DNA from: JAGQYH01 sp041393015
GTDB lineage: Bacteria > Bacteroidota > Bacteroidia > Chitinophagales > JADIYW01
DNA length: 64,000 nt
Assembly (NCBI GenBank): GCA_041393015.1
Contig: JAWKKV010000001.1
Coordinates: 248,001 to 312,000, forward strand
Direction: 5' to 3'
Every line of letters begins with the position of its first letter. Position 1 is the first letter of the stretch. This document shows positions 51,388 to 59,954 of the stretch, one piece after another. The notes beneath the pieces are model-generated. The model searched no databases, was not told the DNA's origin, and was given only the letters and a program-made list of their open reading frames with translations. The translations under genes were made by a program, and so were the position numbers.

Positions 51388-51420
51388 ACCCACCCCTAAC
51401 CCCTCCAAGGAGGGGAATTT
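51388..51420. repeat. CCCCTCC-AA-GGAGGGG hairpin repeat
   Basis: ACCCCTAACCCCTCCAAGG AGGGGAATTTT with perfect 7-bp arms (51399-51405 / 51408-51414). A recognisable intergenic repeat type of Bacteroidota; it may double as a terminator of the PI-PLC-like gene region (convergence is absent) or be a REP-like element. Confidence 0.55.
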
Positions 51421-51458
51421 TATGTTTTCAAAAGAAGCTATATATTGACTATCACATC

Positions 51459-52547
51459 TTATTCAATATTAAGAAGACTCAATTTGATACACTCATCAGT
51501 TACAAATTTATCAGCGAAGTCTAAAGCAATTATATTTGGAATTTTTCCTTTGACAATCGTTCCATTATTCTTCCATTCTTCTATGGTACTGGCTAAATTA
51601 TTATTAGCAATATTGGCAAAATCCTCAATGCTTTGAGGATCAAAAATGGTAAAAGCACACGCTATGGACAGTTCTGCATCTAATGTCATCGTCCAAGACA
51701 ACTCAAAGGTTTTATTGCTGTTAGGGTTGTAATTATTGAATTTTTGCAATTGATTCGCCTTCATTTCTTCAAAATTATGCGAATTCGCATAACTGCCTTC
51801 TAAAGGGAAATACGAATGAGCAAAAATCCCTTTTTCTCGATTCGTTGCAGTATTGGAAACACCATCAAATTGAATAATCACCTTACCGGTAGTATCTGCT
51901 AAAGGAATAATACTGGTTAAAGGTCTATCCATAAATAAAGTTGTTTGGGCGCTACTATCTCTATACAATCTATCGCCTAAAATATTGTAAACTAAATCTA
52001 ACAAGCCTTGATCTTCGGCACTTGTATTGCAAAAGTGACTGAATGTAAATATCACTAGTTCTGAATGATTATCTAAAAATTCCTTTGTTTGCTCCAACAT
52101 ACTACTGATCCAATCGCCTCTACAACCTAAGCCCCCACATTCTGTTACATGCTGAGTAAAATATTTATCGTTTGCAAAAACCGGTCTAATATCAAATCCT
52201 CTAACACCGGCTTCTAGCATTTGGGTCATGTTAAGATCTTGAGTTCTAGTATTGCAAGCATTTGCGCCTCCCGTACAAAACTTGAATAAATAAGTTCCTG
52301 CATCTTGCGCTCTTGGAAGTGAAATATCTTTTAAGGTAATTTCCTTTTCCGGATGATCTCTTAACAGACCTTGCATCCAATCTGCATATTTATCTAATAG
52401 AATGGGAACTTCCATGGTGTCAATAGGATTCTCTGTGGTATCCATTGGCTCCTCCATATCCATAGGCTCGTCAATTGTAAGGTCATCATTGCAAGAGGTA
52501 AAGAAAAGAGTAGCTACTAAGCAACAATAAATGAATTTGTGCATCAC
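51459..52547 (-). CDS. PI-PLC-like (phosphodiesterase) lipoprotein, possibly inactive
   Basis: A 362-residue lipoprotein (lipobox FTSC, then Asp/Glu/Met/Pro-rich linker to about residue 48) with a PLC-like X-domain barrel. Core segments are ITLKDISLPRAQDAGTYLF, MTQMLEAGVRGFDIRPVF, FTQHVTECGGLGCRGDWISSML, LVIFTFSHFCNT and VIIQFDG. In active PI-PLCs the first region reads like PGTHDSGT, with a catalytic His; here the position is Gln (RAQDAGT). The second His (QHVTEC) is present. It may be an inactive, binding-only member or use a different mechanism. Alone in its unit. Confidence 0.8.
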   Translation of the reverse strand: MMHKFIYCCLVATLFFTSCNDDLTIDEPMDMEEPMDTTENPIDTMEVPILLDKYADWMQGLLRDHPEKEITLKDISLPRAQDAGTYLFKFCTGGANACNTRTQDLNMTQMLEAGVRGFDIRPVFANDKYFTQHVTECGGLGCRGDWISSMLEQTKEFLDNHSELVIFTFSHFCNTSAEDQGLLDLVYNILGDRLYRDSSAQTTLFMDRPLTSIIPLADTTGKVIIQFDGVSNTATNREKGIFAHSYFPLEGSYANSHNFEEMKANQLQKFNNYNPNSNKTFELSWTMTLDAELSIACAFTIFDPQSIEDFANIANNNLASTIEEWKNNGTIVKGKIPNIIALDFADKFVTDECIKLSLLNIE

Positions 52548-52664
52548 ATTAAGTTTTTCAAGAACAAGTTACTGATTTTATTTTTGATGGATAAGTTTAA
52601 TAGGTTGGTTTAGCAAGTCATAAAAAAAGAGAAGTCGTGAGAGGTTTATAATATCTTTCAGAAC

Positions 52665-52701
52665 TAATAAAAAGAGCCTGCTGAAATCAATCAACAGGCT
52701 C
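52665..52701 (-). terminator. Rho-independent terminator of the sigma/DUF4252 operon
   Basis: On the minus strand GAGCCTG (52701-52695) ... CAGGCTC (52680-52674), 7-bp stem extended by two more pairs around a mismatch, followed by TTTTTATT. Located 26 bases past the last stop codon of the operon at 52727. Confidence 0.88.
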
Positions 52702-52726
52702 ACCAAATCAAAGTCAATTTATTATG

Positions 52727-53227
52727 TTAGTCAATCTTGATGTCTTCTAATCCATTTACTTTAATATCTAAAGTATTCAATACTTTTCCTATTTGCTCTG
52801 GATCAATATTTCCTTTAATATTTACCAAAACGAAATCATTCCCATCTTCGGCTAATACAATGATGTCTTTTATAAGATCTCCTGATTCTTGCACCATGAT
52901 TCTTACTTGATCATCACCATCATTAATTTTAATCAAATCTTCATAGTTGCCAGATTTCATCATAAGTTTGGCATCTGCTGACAATTTTGGACTGCCCTTT
53001 TCAGAGATTAAAAGCTTCACTGATTCAATACTCTGTAACAAAGCTTTGTTGTCTACGTCCTTTTCGTCTAAAAACTTGGAGGCAATTTTCAGCATAGAGG
53101 AAGTCAAATTCAAACTAGTAATTTCACTATCTCCTGAATACTTTGAGTAAAGTTTGTCAAATCCTTCACTGGCAAAAGAAGAAAGGGAGAACATTAGGGC
53201 TAATACTACGGTCATTAATTTATTCAT
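52727..53227 (-). CDS. DUF4252 protein, copy 2
   Basis: A 166-residue exported protein of the DUF4252 family, found in Bacteroidota, commonly encoded with an ECF sigma factor. Signal peptide MNKLMTVVLALMFSLSSFAS. The body has NLTSSMLKIASKFL, KLLISEKGSPKLSADAKLMMKSGNYEDLIKI and VNIKGNIDPEQIGKVLNTL. Related to the neighbouring copy 1 and separated from it by 35 bases. Function unknown; probably envelope-related. Confidence 0.88.
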   Translation of the reverse strand: MNKLMTVVLALMFSLSSFASEGFDKLYSKYSGDSEITSLNLTSSMLKIASKFLDEKDVDNKALLQSIESVKLLISEKGSPKLSADAKLMMKSGNYEDLIKINDGDDQVRIMVQESGDLIKDIIVLAEDGNDFVLVNIKGNIDPEQIGKVLNTLDIKVNGLEDIKID

Positions 53228-53262
53228 GATTCTTGGTTTAAGTCTGTTATAAAATTATTTGG

Positions 53263-53799
53263 TTATTTACTTTTCTTATCTAAATGTTTTAATTCTTCTA
53301 CGTTCAATGTCCCTGATAATTTTGATATTTTCTCTAGATCGATATTTCCTAATAAGCTGATCAATTGCATATTTTTATCGTCTTGAGAGATGAGGAATAA
53401 ATGCTTCACTATATCATTGTTTTCCAAAATATAGATTTCAACATCATCTCCTTTATCCTTAATTTTCAATAAGACTTCATATCCTTCCTTTTTTAAGATA
53501 TCGCTCATGCTATTAAAGTTTAAAGAAGGAATTTTAGCCGCCTCTTTCTTATCGATATCAAAAACTTTTAATTCTTTTAGTCCACTAATGACGCTGTTTA
53601 ACGACTCTCCTTCCACTTCAACATTCGTAGTTTTACTAAACAATTCAAACATTTTCTTGGTCACTAAAACAGAAGTTACGCCTTCTCCATCTTCTATTTT
53701 ATCTAGCAGATTTAAAAGCTTTTCACTTTGTGCATTCACTGACATGGTGCTGCCTACCAAAATTATGGCGAGTAGTATATATTGCTTAAAGATCTTCAT
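53263..53799 (-). CDS. DUF4252 protein, copy 1
   Basis: A 178-residue exported protein, paralogous to the next one. Signal peptide MKIFKQYILLAIILVGSTMSVNAQ. Family-like segments are SVLVTKKMFELFSK, SVISGLKELKVFDI and LLGNIDLEKISKLSGTLNVEEL. Its start overlaps the end of the putative anti-sigma gene by 14 bases. Probably expressed from the sigma-factor promoter. Confidence 0.87.
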   Translation of the reverse strand: MKIFKQYILLAIILVGSTMSVNAQSEKLLNLLDKIEDGEGVTSVLVTKKMFELFSKTTNVEVEGESLNSVISGLKELKVFDIDKKEAAKIPSLNFNSMSDILKKEGYEVLLKIKDKGDDVEIYILENNDIVKHLFLISQDDKNMQLISLLGNIDLEKISKLSGTLNVEELKHLDKKSK

Positions 53800-54274
53800 T
53801 GATGATTTGTTTTTTTGATTTATCGAATGTGCTTAATTCATAAATTGATGAGTTCCCCTTATTCAATGCTTCCGCTAGAAATGCTAATGCGGCAACTGTT
53901 TCTTCATAGGCATTTTCAACTTTATCCTTTTCCGCTAATGGAGGACTTTCAATACTATCCCATTGATAATACACAGATCCAATGGCTATCAAAATAGCTG
54001 CCGCTGTACCTATAGACCATTTTCTCCAATCAATAGCATGACTTCGAAAAGAATTCTCAATTTCATTTTTCTTAATTGTCTCATTTAAAAAACCCAAGTC
54101 AAAATTGGATTCATTTGCTGATAAAGAAGATTGATAGTCAAAAATTAATTTGTACTTCTTTTCATCTTTGGGAATACCATTCTTAAAAAGCGCTTTTAGT
54201 TGAGCCTCTTCTTGAATAGTAGAATTTCCTTCCCAATATTTCTCTAATAATATTTTAATTTTTGGCGATTCCAT
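53786..54274 (-). CDS. Putative membrane anti-sigma factor
   Basis: A 162-residue protein with a helical N-terminal cytoplasmic part (KILLEKYWEGNSTIQEEAQLKALF) followed by one membrane helix (about residues 88-104) and a short periplasmic tail. The layout and position overlapping the end of an ECF sigma gene by 20 bases are those of Bacteroidota anti-sigma factors, but there is no recognised zinc or FecR domain. Assignment rests mainly on context. Confidence 0.65.
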   Translation of the reverse strand: MESPKIKILLEKYWEGNSTIQEEAQLKALFKNGIPKDEKKYKLIFDYQSSLSANESNFDLGFLNETIKKNEIENSFRSHAIDWRKWSIGTAAAILIAIGSVYYQWDSIESPPLAEKDKVENAYEETVAALAFLAEALNKGNSSIYELSTFDKSKKQIINEDL

Positions 54275-54773
54275 AGTCTTCTAAAGCTTCACAATGTTCT
54301 TTTAATTTCTTTCTTATCCGATGCAGATTTACTTTTACTTGACTCATATCAATTTCCAAGATTTCCGTAATCTCTGTATAAGACTTCCCTTGCATTTCTC
54401 TCAATTCAAAAATGGCCTTTTGTAAAGGATTCATTTGTTGAACTAAGTGATGTATAGTATTCAATTGCTCTTTATGATGTAAACTTTGATTGATATCATC
54501 TGAAGTGCTTACTTGAAAAGTCCCATCATTTAAATCCATATAAATTGGTTTGTGTTTTTTTAACCAATCCAAAGATTTGTTCATTACAATTTTCAGTGCC
54601 CATGCTTCCGGATACTCAATTGTATCTAATTCATTTCTCTTTTCCCATAACTTCAAAACCACTTCTTGCACTATATCCTTGGCATCTTCACGGTTCACCA
54701 CCAAACGCATAGCCGTGCTATACAGTTTATTACTTAGTGGTTGAACCCATTCATTAAAGGCTTTTGGTTGCAT
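54255..54773 (-). CDS. ECF sigma factor (sigma-70 family)
   Basis: A 172-residue RNA polymerase sigma factor. Region 2: NREDAKDIVQEVVLKLWEKRNEL, and ALKIVMNKSLDWLKK. Region 4: MNPLQKAIFELREMQGKSYTEITEILEIDMSQVKVNLHRIRKKL, a clear helix-turn-helix. No region 3, as in ECF factors. First gene of a four-gene operon with anti-sigma and two DUF4252 genes; the -7 element is at 54829-54836. May regulate its own operon. Confidence 0.93.
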   Translation of the reverse strand: MQPKAFNEWVQPLSNKLYSTAMRLVVNREDAKDIVQEVVLKLWEKRNELDTIEYPEAWALKIVMNKSLDWLKKHKPIYMDLNDGTFQVSTSDDINQSLHHKEQLNTIHHLVQQMNPLQKAIFELREMQGKSYTEITEILEIDMSQVKVNLHRIRKKLKEHCEALEDYGIAKN

Positions 54774-54828
54774 GGTATTAATATAGACGAGTAACTATTG
54801 AAAATGTTACAAAAAAGAAATTTTATTA

Positions 54829-54836
54829 CAAAAGTA
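54829..54836 (-). promoter_or_regulatory. Bacteroidota-type -7 element for the sigma operon
   Basis: Minus-strand TACTTTTG matches TAnnTTTG, about 55 bases before the ATG at 54773. The promoter may be driven by the housekeeping sigma. Confidence 0.45.
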
Positions 54837-54903
54837 AGTTAGGTTTTAATAGGTGATTCATTATGGTTAGGTAACTAAGTATCTATTATCCAATCAAATG
54901 GCA

Positions 54904-54911
54904 TACCTTTG
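54904..54911 (+). promoter_or_regulatory. Bacteroidota-type -7 element for the DEAD-box gene
   Basis: TACCTTTG fits TAnnTTTG and lies 22 bases before the ATG at 54933. It contains the TTG at 54909, so that codon cannot be the start. Confidence 0.55.
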
Positions 54912-54932
54912 CCGTTAATCACCTACAAAAAT

Positions 54933-56222
54933 ATGACTTTCAAATCATTGGGGATCATCGATCCTATTTTAAAAGCACTTGAAAAAGAAGGCTACGAATC
55001 ACCTACACCAATTCAAGAACAAGCTATACCTATTCTGTTAAATAGAAAAGATTTATTGGGCTGCGCACAAACCGGTACCGGTAAAACAGCAGCTTTTGCC
55101 ATTCCAATTTTACAGCATTTATACTTAGATAGATTCAAAGACAATGACTTTAATAAAATTAAAGCTTTAATTGTAACGCCAACAAGAGAATTAGCTATTC
55201 AAATTGCAGATAGCTTTACGGCTTATGGAAAGTTTACCAATATTAAAAACACTGTAATTTTTGGTGGTGTTAAACAAGGTAAACAAACCAAAGCACTTAG
55301 AGCCGGAGTTGAAGTATTAGTGGCAACACCTGGACGTTTGTTAGATTTAATGCAACAAGGATATATTTCATTAAAAGATATAAAATACTTTGTGTTAGAT
55401 GAGGCTGACCATATGCTTGACATGGGCTTTATACATGACATCAAGAAAATTATAGCTAAACTTCCAACCGAAAGACAATCTTTATTCTTTTCTGCAACCA
55501 TGCCTCCTGATATTATTGATCTCTCCAAAAGAATATTGGGAGACTTCGATAGAGTAACAGTTAAACCTGAACAAGCAACAGCTGAAAAGGTAGAGCAAGC
55601 AGTATATTTTGTCAGTAAGCAAAATAAAACTGATCTATTGATTCATCTACTTAAAGCTGAGCCGATCGATAATGTTTTGGTTTTTTCTAGAACCAAGCAT
55701 GGCGCCAATAAGATTGTTAAACTCTTACAGAGAGAAGAAATTAATGCACAAGCCATTCACGGTAATAAGTCTCAAAATGCGAGACAGAAAGCGTTAGATG
55801 GATTTAAAAGTGGAGAAATAAGAGTATTAGTAGCTACGGATATTGCAGCTAGAGGAATTGATGTGGACGAATTATCCTATGTAATCAATTATGATCTACC
55901 AAATGTTTCTGAAACTTATGTTCATAGAATTGGAAGGACTGGAAGAGCCGGCTTGAGTGGTTTGGCTGTTTCGTTTTGTGATAAGGAGGAAAGACCATTT
56001 TTAAAAGATATTGAGAAACTCATCAAACAAAGTATTCCTGTAATATCTGACCATCCATTTGTAAAAGAGGTTGCTTCATCAACTAATAATGATGAACCGA
56101 AAAAAACTCATCAACATCGAGGGCCTAGAAACAACAATAATGGTAACCAAGCTAAACCGGATGCTAAGAAGAGTTTTAAAAAGCGAAGAAAACCGAATCC
56201 TAATTGGAAGAAGCGGGATTAA
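54933..56222 (+). CDS. DEAD-box ATP-dependent RNA helicase
   Basis: A 429-residue cytoplasmic RNA helicase of the RhlE/CsdA-like group. It carries the Q motif (FKSLGIIDPILKALEKEGYESPTPIQEQAIP), motif I (AQTGTGKTAA), PTRELA, TPGRLLD, DEAD (VLDEADHMLD), SAT (FSATMP), VFSRTKHGA, ATDIAARGIDV and HRIGRTGR. The C-terminal tail is basic and Asn/Lys-rich, typical of RhlE-type RNA-binding tails. The start ATG at 54933 is chosen because the longer frame begins within the -7 promoter element. Confidence 0.96.
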   Translation: MTFKSLGIIDPILKALEKEGYESPTPIQEQAIPILLNRKDLLGCAQTGTGKTAAFAIPILQHLYLDRFKDNDFNKIKALIVTPTRELAIQIADSFTAYGKFTNIKNTVIFGGVKQGKQTKALRAGVEVLVATPGRLLDLMQQGYISLKDIKYFVLDEADHMLDMGFIHDIKKIIAKLPTERQSLFFSATMPPDIIDLSKRILGDFDRVTVKPEQATAEKVEQAVYFVSKQNKTDLLIHLLKAEPIDNVLVFSRTKHGANKIVKLLQREEINAQAIHGNKSQNARQKALDGFKSGEIRVLVATDIAARGIDVDELSYVINYDLPNVSETYVHRIGRTGRAGLSGLAVSFCDKEERPFLKDIEKLIKQSIPVISDHPFVKEVASSTNNDEPKKTHQHRGPRNNNNGNQAKPDAKKSFKKRRKPNPNWKKRD

Positions 56223-56285
56223 CTAAAATAATTTTCCGTTTTCTATCTTTAAAAACTAATGTGACATTTCAAATAGGCTCAAGAA

Positions 56286-57194
56286 GTGCTAAAAGAAATT
56301 GACAGCATATCAAACCTTGCGAAGGCTTCTAAATTAAAAAGGCTGATGCATTCGCCTACTAAGTATTTAGGTGCTACATTTTTTAAATCATTTGTTTATC
56401 CTATTTCAAAAAGAGGCAGGTTAGTTACTTGTAACACTTTCTTTGAAACGCCAATGCAGCTTATTTTACCCTCTGCCTCAGATATTTATATTTTAGGAGG
56501 AAAAGGACATGATTCAGAAGTTAGGCTGGCAAAATATATGGTTCGTTCATTGCAACCCAATGATACATTTATAGATGTTGGCGCACATTTTGGATATTTC
56601 AGTTTATTCGCCTCAAAAATTATAGGAACAGAAGGTCGAGTAATAAGCATTGAAGCTTCAAAAGAAGTTTATCAGATCTTATCTAAGAATGTTTCAAACT
56701 TTAAGAATATCACTGCCTATCATCTTGCTTGTTCCGATAAAGATGAAACACTTGAGTTTTATGAATTTCCAATTTTGTATTCAGAATACAATACTATTTC
56801 AATTAAGCAGTTTGAAAACACTAATTGGTTGGCTTCCAATGCTCCAAATAAGATAAACGTAACCGCCAAAACGATAGACACATTAGTAAAAGAGTTAGCT
56901 ATTCAACCCAACTTTATAAAAATTGATGTAGAAGGTGCTGAATATAATGTGGTAAAAGGAATGATTGATTCTTTACATAAAAAGTCAATTCATTCTATTG
57001 CTATGGAGTTTCTAAGTAATGATCGGCAAAATAAAATACATATTGATGCGACTAACTTTCTTATTGCCAACAATTACGTTCCGCATGTTATTGACGAAGA
57101 AGGAAATTTGACAAAAATTGACGCAAATCTAATCCCAAAATACCTCAAAGACCATGAACTAGAATCTGATAATATTATTTTTAGATATTATTAA
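56286..57194 (+). CDS. FkbM-family methyltransferase
   Basis: A 302-residue SAM-dependent methyltransferase of the FkbM type. Motif I is FIDVGAHFGYFSLFAS (near residue 95), IEASKEVYQIL binds the SAM ribose, and PNFIKIDVEGAEYNVVKGM is the FkbM hallmark. The first 80 residues form a family-typical but variable N-terminus. The frame starts with GTG at 56286; an ATG at 56346 (MHSPTKYL) is the alternative. A TATCTTTA at 56244-56251 could be the -7 element. Role probably O-methylation of a sugar or secondary metabolite. Confidence 0.87.
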   Translation: MLKEIDSISNLAKASKLKRLMHSPTKYLGATFFKSFVYPISKRGRLVTCNTFFETPMQLILPSASDIYILGGKGHDSEVRLAKYMVRSLQPNDTFIDVGAHFGYFSLFASKIIGTEGRVISIEASKEVYQILSKNVSNFKNITAYHLACSDKDETLEFYEFPILYSEYNTISIKQFENTNWLASNAPNKINVTAKTIDTLVKELAIQPNFIKIDVEGAEYNVVKGMIDSLHKKSIHSIAMEFLSNDRQNKIHIDATNFLIANNYVPHVIDEEGNLTKIDANLIPKYLKDHELESDNIIFRYY

Positions 57195-57274
57195 CGGTCT
57201 AAATGTTATTCGATAATACACTGGTTAGTAATATCACACATTAATTATTACATTTATTTAAGAAATAAACCAAA

Positions 57275-58501
57275 GTGTTAGTCGCATCCGAAACAAAAAA
57301 TATCGAACGCCTTTTAGCTGTAAAAAATGGTCAGTTAAAGGCGTTGCTTGATATCACAAATGCGATAAGTAATAATGCAACGGATGAAGAACTCTTTCAG
57401 CTATATGAGGAAATTTCAAAAAAACATTTATCGGTTCAGCTTTTAGCCTTGTATGTTTATGATCAGGCTTGGAAAAAGGCAGTTTGTATCAATGCAGAAG
57501 ATGCTTGTAAAAGCCTAAATATCGCTGAGATTGTTTCTACCTATAGTAAAACAGGCGTTCTTTCAAACAACAATAAAGATGCTTATAAAGGCTTTAAATA
57601 TGTGATTCCTATTTATCATGAAAACCAACCAATTGCTTTGGCATTGGCAGGAACGTTTAATGAAGATATTGATATTGAAGAGAAAGATTCCTTAGATTTT
57701 GCTCAAACCATCACTAGTATCATTACCATAGCTGTTGAGAATCAAAGGCTTTGGAAAAAGGAAAAGCAAAAACTTGCTATGGACAAAGAGTTGGAAGTGG
57801 CAGCTCATGTACAAAAAACATTGGTTCCTTCTAAGTTACCCAAAAATACAATGTATGAGTTTGCGGGCTTTTACTTGCCTCATAAAAGCATTGGTGGCGA
57901 CTATTATGATGTCATTAATATCAATCGGGATGAAATCGTTTTTTGTATTGCCGACATATCGGGTAAAGGAGTAGCCGCTGCTTTGGTTATGGCTAATCTT
58001 CAGGCTTATTTAAATGCTATTGAACAGTTTGATTTAGAAGATCCAAGATTTATCCAAAGATTGAATTACAAGGTGTTCAGTATTACGAATGGAGATAAAT
58101 TCATCACCTTATTTATTGCAAAATATAATATTATTACGCGTGAGCTCACTTACATTAATGCCGGGCATAACTTACCAATTTTAATGAAAGACGATAAGGA
58201 GATCTTACTAAAAAAAGGTTGTACCATTTTAGGTGCGATGGAAGACATTCCATTTATCACTTTTGGAAAAGAGAAAATTACCAAAGGTTCTACGATAGTT
58301 TGCTATACAGATGGGTTAACAGAATTAGAAGATGATAATGGTAAGCAATATTCTTTTGATAGATTAAGGTTGTTTACGCAAAGAAACTATCAATTAAGTC
58401 CTGAAATATTTATAAAAAGTTTGAACGACAACTTGGCTAAGTTTAAAGGAAGTCAGCTTTTTAATGATGACATTAGCTTATTGACTTGTAAGTTTCTGTA
58501 G
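57275..58501 (+). CDS. GAF and PP2C (SpoIIE/RsbU-type) phosphatase
   Basis: A 408-residue cytoplasmic signalling protein. A GAF-like sensor domain (about residues 15-160) is followed by a helical linker (KEKQKLAMDKELEVAAHVQKTLVPSKLP) and the SpoIIE-type PP2C domain with metal-site motifs GGDYYDVI, CIADISGKGVAAALVMANL, TLFIAKYN and DGLTELED. Dephosphorylates a partner such as an anti-sigma antagonist; no such partner is adjacent. Starts with GTG. The 3' end overlaps the convergent O-antigen ligase gene by 29 bases. Confidence 0.92.
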   Translation: MLVASETKNIERLLAVKNGQLKALLDITNAISNNATDEELFQLYEEISKKHLSVQLLALYVYDQAWKKAVCINAEDACKSLNIAEIVSTYSKTGVLSNNNKDAYKGFKYVIPIYHENQPIALALAGTFNEDIDIEEKDSLDFAQTITSIITIAVENQRLWKKEKQKLAMDKELEVAAHVQKTLVPSKLPKNTMYEFAGFYLPHKSIGGDYYDVININRDEIVFCIADISGKGVAAALVMANLQAYLNAIEQFDLEDPRFIQRLNYKVFSITNGDKFITLFIAKYNIITRELTYINAGHNLPILMKDDKEILLKKGCTILGAMEDIPFITFGKEKITKGSTIVCYTDGLTELEDDNGKQYSFDRLRLFTQRNYQLSPEIFIKSLNDNLAKFKGSQLFNDDISLLTCKFL

Positions 58502-59942
58502 CAATTTCTTCGCTTTGATCATTCTTCAAATCCCAATTTACCAAAATAGCCATACACATAAAAAAGAGAGGCCCGAGTTTATCTGCTTCTAATAAATCAC
58601 TAAACATATTATTGACCAACAATACGAAAAAACAGCAAGCTATGGTCATAATCAAGTACTTATCTTCGGTTTTTCTAGTGTCATGATAAACCTTCTGAAA
58701 ATAGATCAGAATAATAAATATCATGGCAACAAATATTAAAAGACCAGGAATACCTTGTTCCGTCAACATGGTCAGAAAATAATTATGAACGGAGCTTCCC
58801 TCTTCATTATCGCTGATATAGGTTTCGTAAGCAGAAACAGTATAATTCTTATAGTTATTTACAAAGTTACCCGGACCAAATCCGGTTATTGGTCTTTCGC
58901 TAAACATATTTACAGCAGCAATCCATCTATAGAATCTTTCTACTGTTGACATATCTTCCATCTGAAAAGTGGCTGACATATGATCAGAAAAATCCTCGTG
59001 ATAAATTGTTTTATTGAAATCAGGGGCATATTGTAAATAATTATTCTGCCTAAATAAATTTCCTACAAAAATCAGTACTACAATTGAAGAGATCAACAAT
59101 ACTGGTTTTACCATTCTAATCTTAACGATGTAATAGAAAATTGGAATTGCTGCTAACGCCACCCAAGCGCCTCTTGTATAAGAAAAATATATGGCCGCCA
59201 AATTCAAAACAATGGCTAAATTGAAAAACAACCTCATTAAAGTATCCTTCTTATACCATGTTCTTCCAAGAAATAATAGTGGTAAAATTGCCGTTATCCA
59301 AACACCATAGTCTACATGATTTCTATAAATTGGCCTTACCACCGAACTCACTGTATCAAACAAAAAACCTGTCATAGCATGCCTTGTCAATACATAGATT
59401 AGCCCTCCAATAGTTGGGAGGACTAAAAGCCAAAACACCTTATTAAACTCCTTATTACTTCTAATAATAAAACTTGCTAAAAAATAATAAACTACTACGT
59501 ACCAAATTTTCGCTATAAAGTATTTCAAACTTATCATTGGATGCGTTGAACTGATAATAGTGACAAATATCCATGCAACATTAATAACAATTATAAGCGT
59601 TAATGGATGCTTCCAAAATGATCTAGTATAAACCTTTTGGTGGTAAATAACATAAGGAACAAAAAGTAAAAGTAAAAGAATTACCAATGGCTCTGTTGGC
59701 AAATACATTCTAATCCCAGAGAATAATTCATATTCATTAGACAAGGGTAAAAAAAGTAATAGCAAATAGAAAATTAATTTGAAATCTAGTAGTACTAAAA
59801 ACAAGCCTACAAAACCAAATATTATAAGGCCTAAATATGGAACATCTATTAGAAAACCGGTGACTAACAACAACAAACCAGTTATAGCTATCCCGTAAAA
59901 TAATGGTAATCGATTTCTATATATTAAATCTGCCCAAAGCAT
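58473..59942 (-). CDS. O-antigen ligase/polymerase family membrane protein (Wzy/WaaL)
   Basis: A 489-residue membrane protein with about 12 helices and a large periplasmic loop between residues 310 and 410. The Wzy_C region is PITGFGPGNFVNNYKNYT... EGSSVHNYFLTMLTEQGIPGLLIF, the hallmark GxGxxN...HNxxL...E.G of the O-antigen polymerase/ligase family. It ligates or polymerises lipid-linked glycans. Encoded 12 bases after the Wzz-like gene. Confidence 0.88.
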   Translation of the reverse strand: MLWADLIYRNRLPLFYGIAITGLLLLVTGFLIDVPYLGLIIFGFVGLFLVLLDFKLIFYLLLLFLPLSNEYELFSGIRMYLPTEPLVILLLLLFVPYVIYHQKVYTRSFWKHPLTLIIVINVAWIFVTIISSTHPMISLKYFIAKIWYVVVYYFLASFIIRSNKEFNKVFWLLVLPTIGGLIYVLTRHAMTGFLFDTVSSVVRPIYRNHVDYGVWITAILPLLFLGRTWYKKDTLMRLFFNLAIVLNLAAIYFSYTRGAWVALAAIPIFYYIVKIRMVKPVLLISSIVVLIFVGNLFRQNNYLQYAPDFNKTIYHEDFSDHMSATFQMEDMSTVERFYRWIAAVNMFSERPITGFGPGNFVNNYKNYTVSAYETYISDNEEGSSVHNYFLTMLTEQGIPGLLIFVAMIFIILIYFQKVYHDTRKTEDKYLIMTIACCFFVLLVNNMFSDLLEADKLGPLFFMCMAILVNWDLKNDQSEEIATETYKSIS

Positions 59943-59954
59943 TTTTCTTGCTTT

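Noticed and set aside
49883..52547. NRPS/PKS biosynthetic cluster
   Set aside because: Only the accessory PPTase and thioesterase are present; no synthase modules.
54909..54932. TTG at 54909 as the DEAD-box start
   Set aside because: It lies inside the -7 promoter element; ATG at 54933 gives the family-typical N-terminus.
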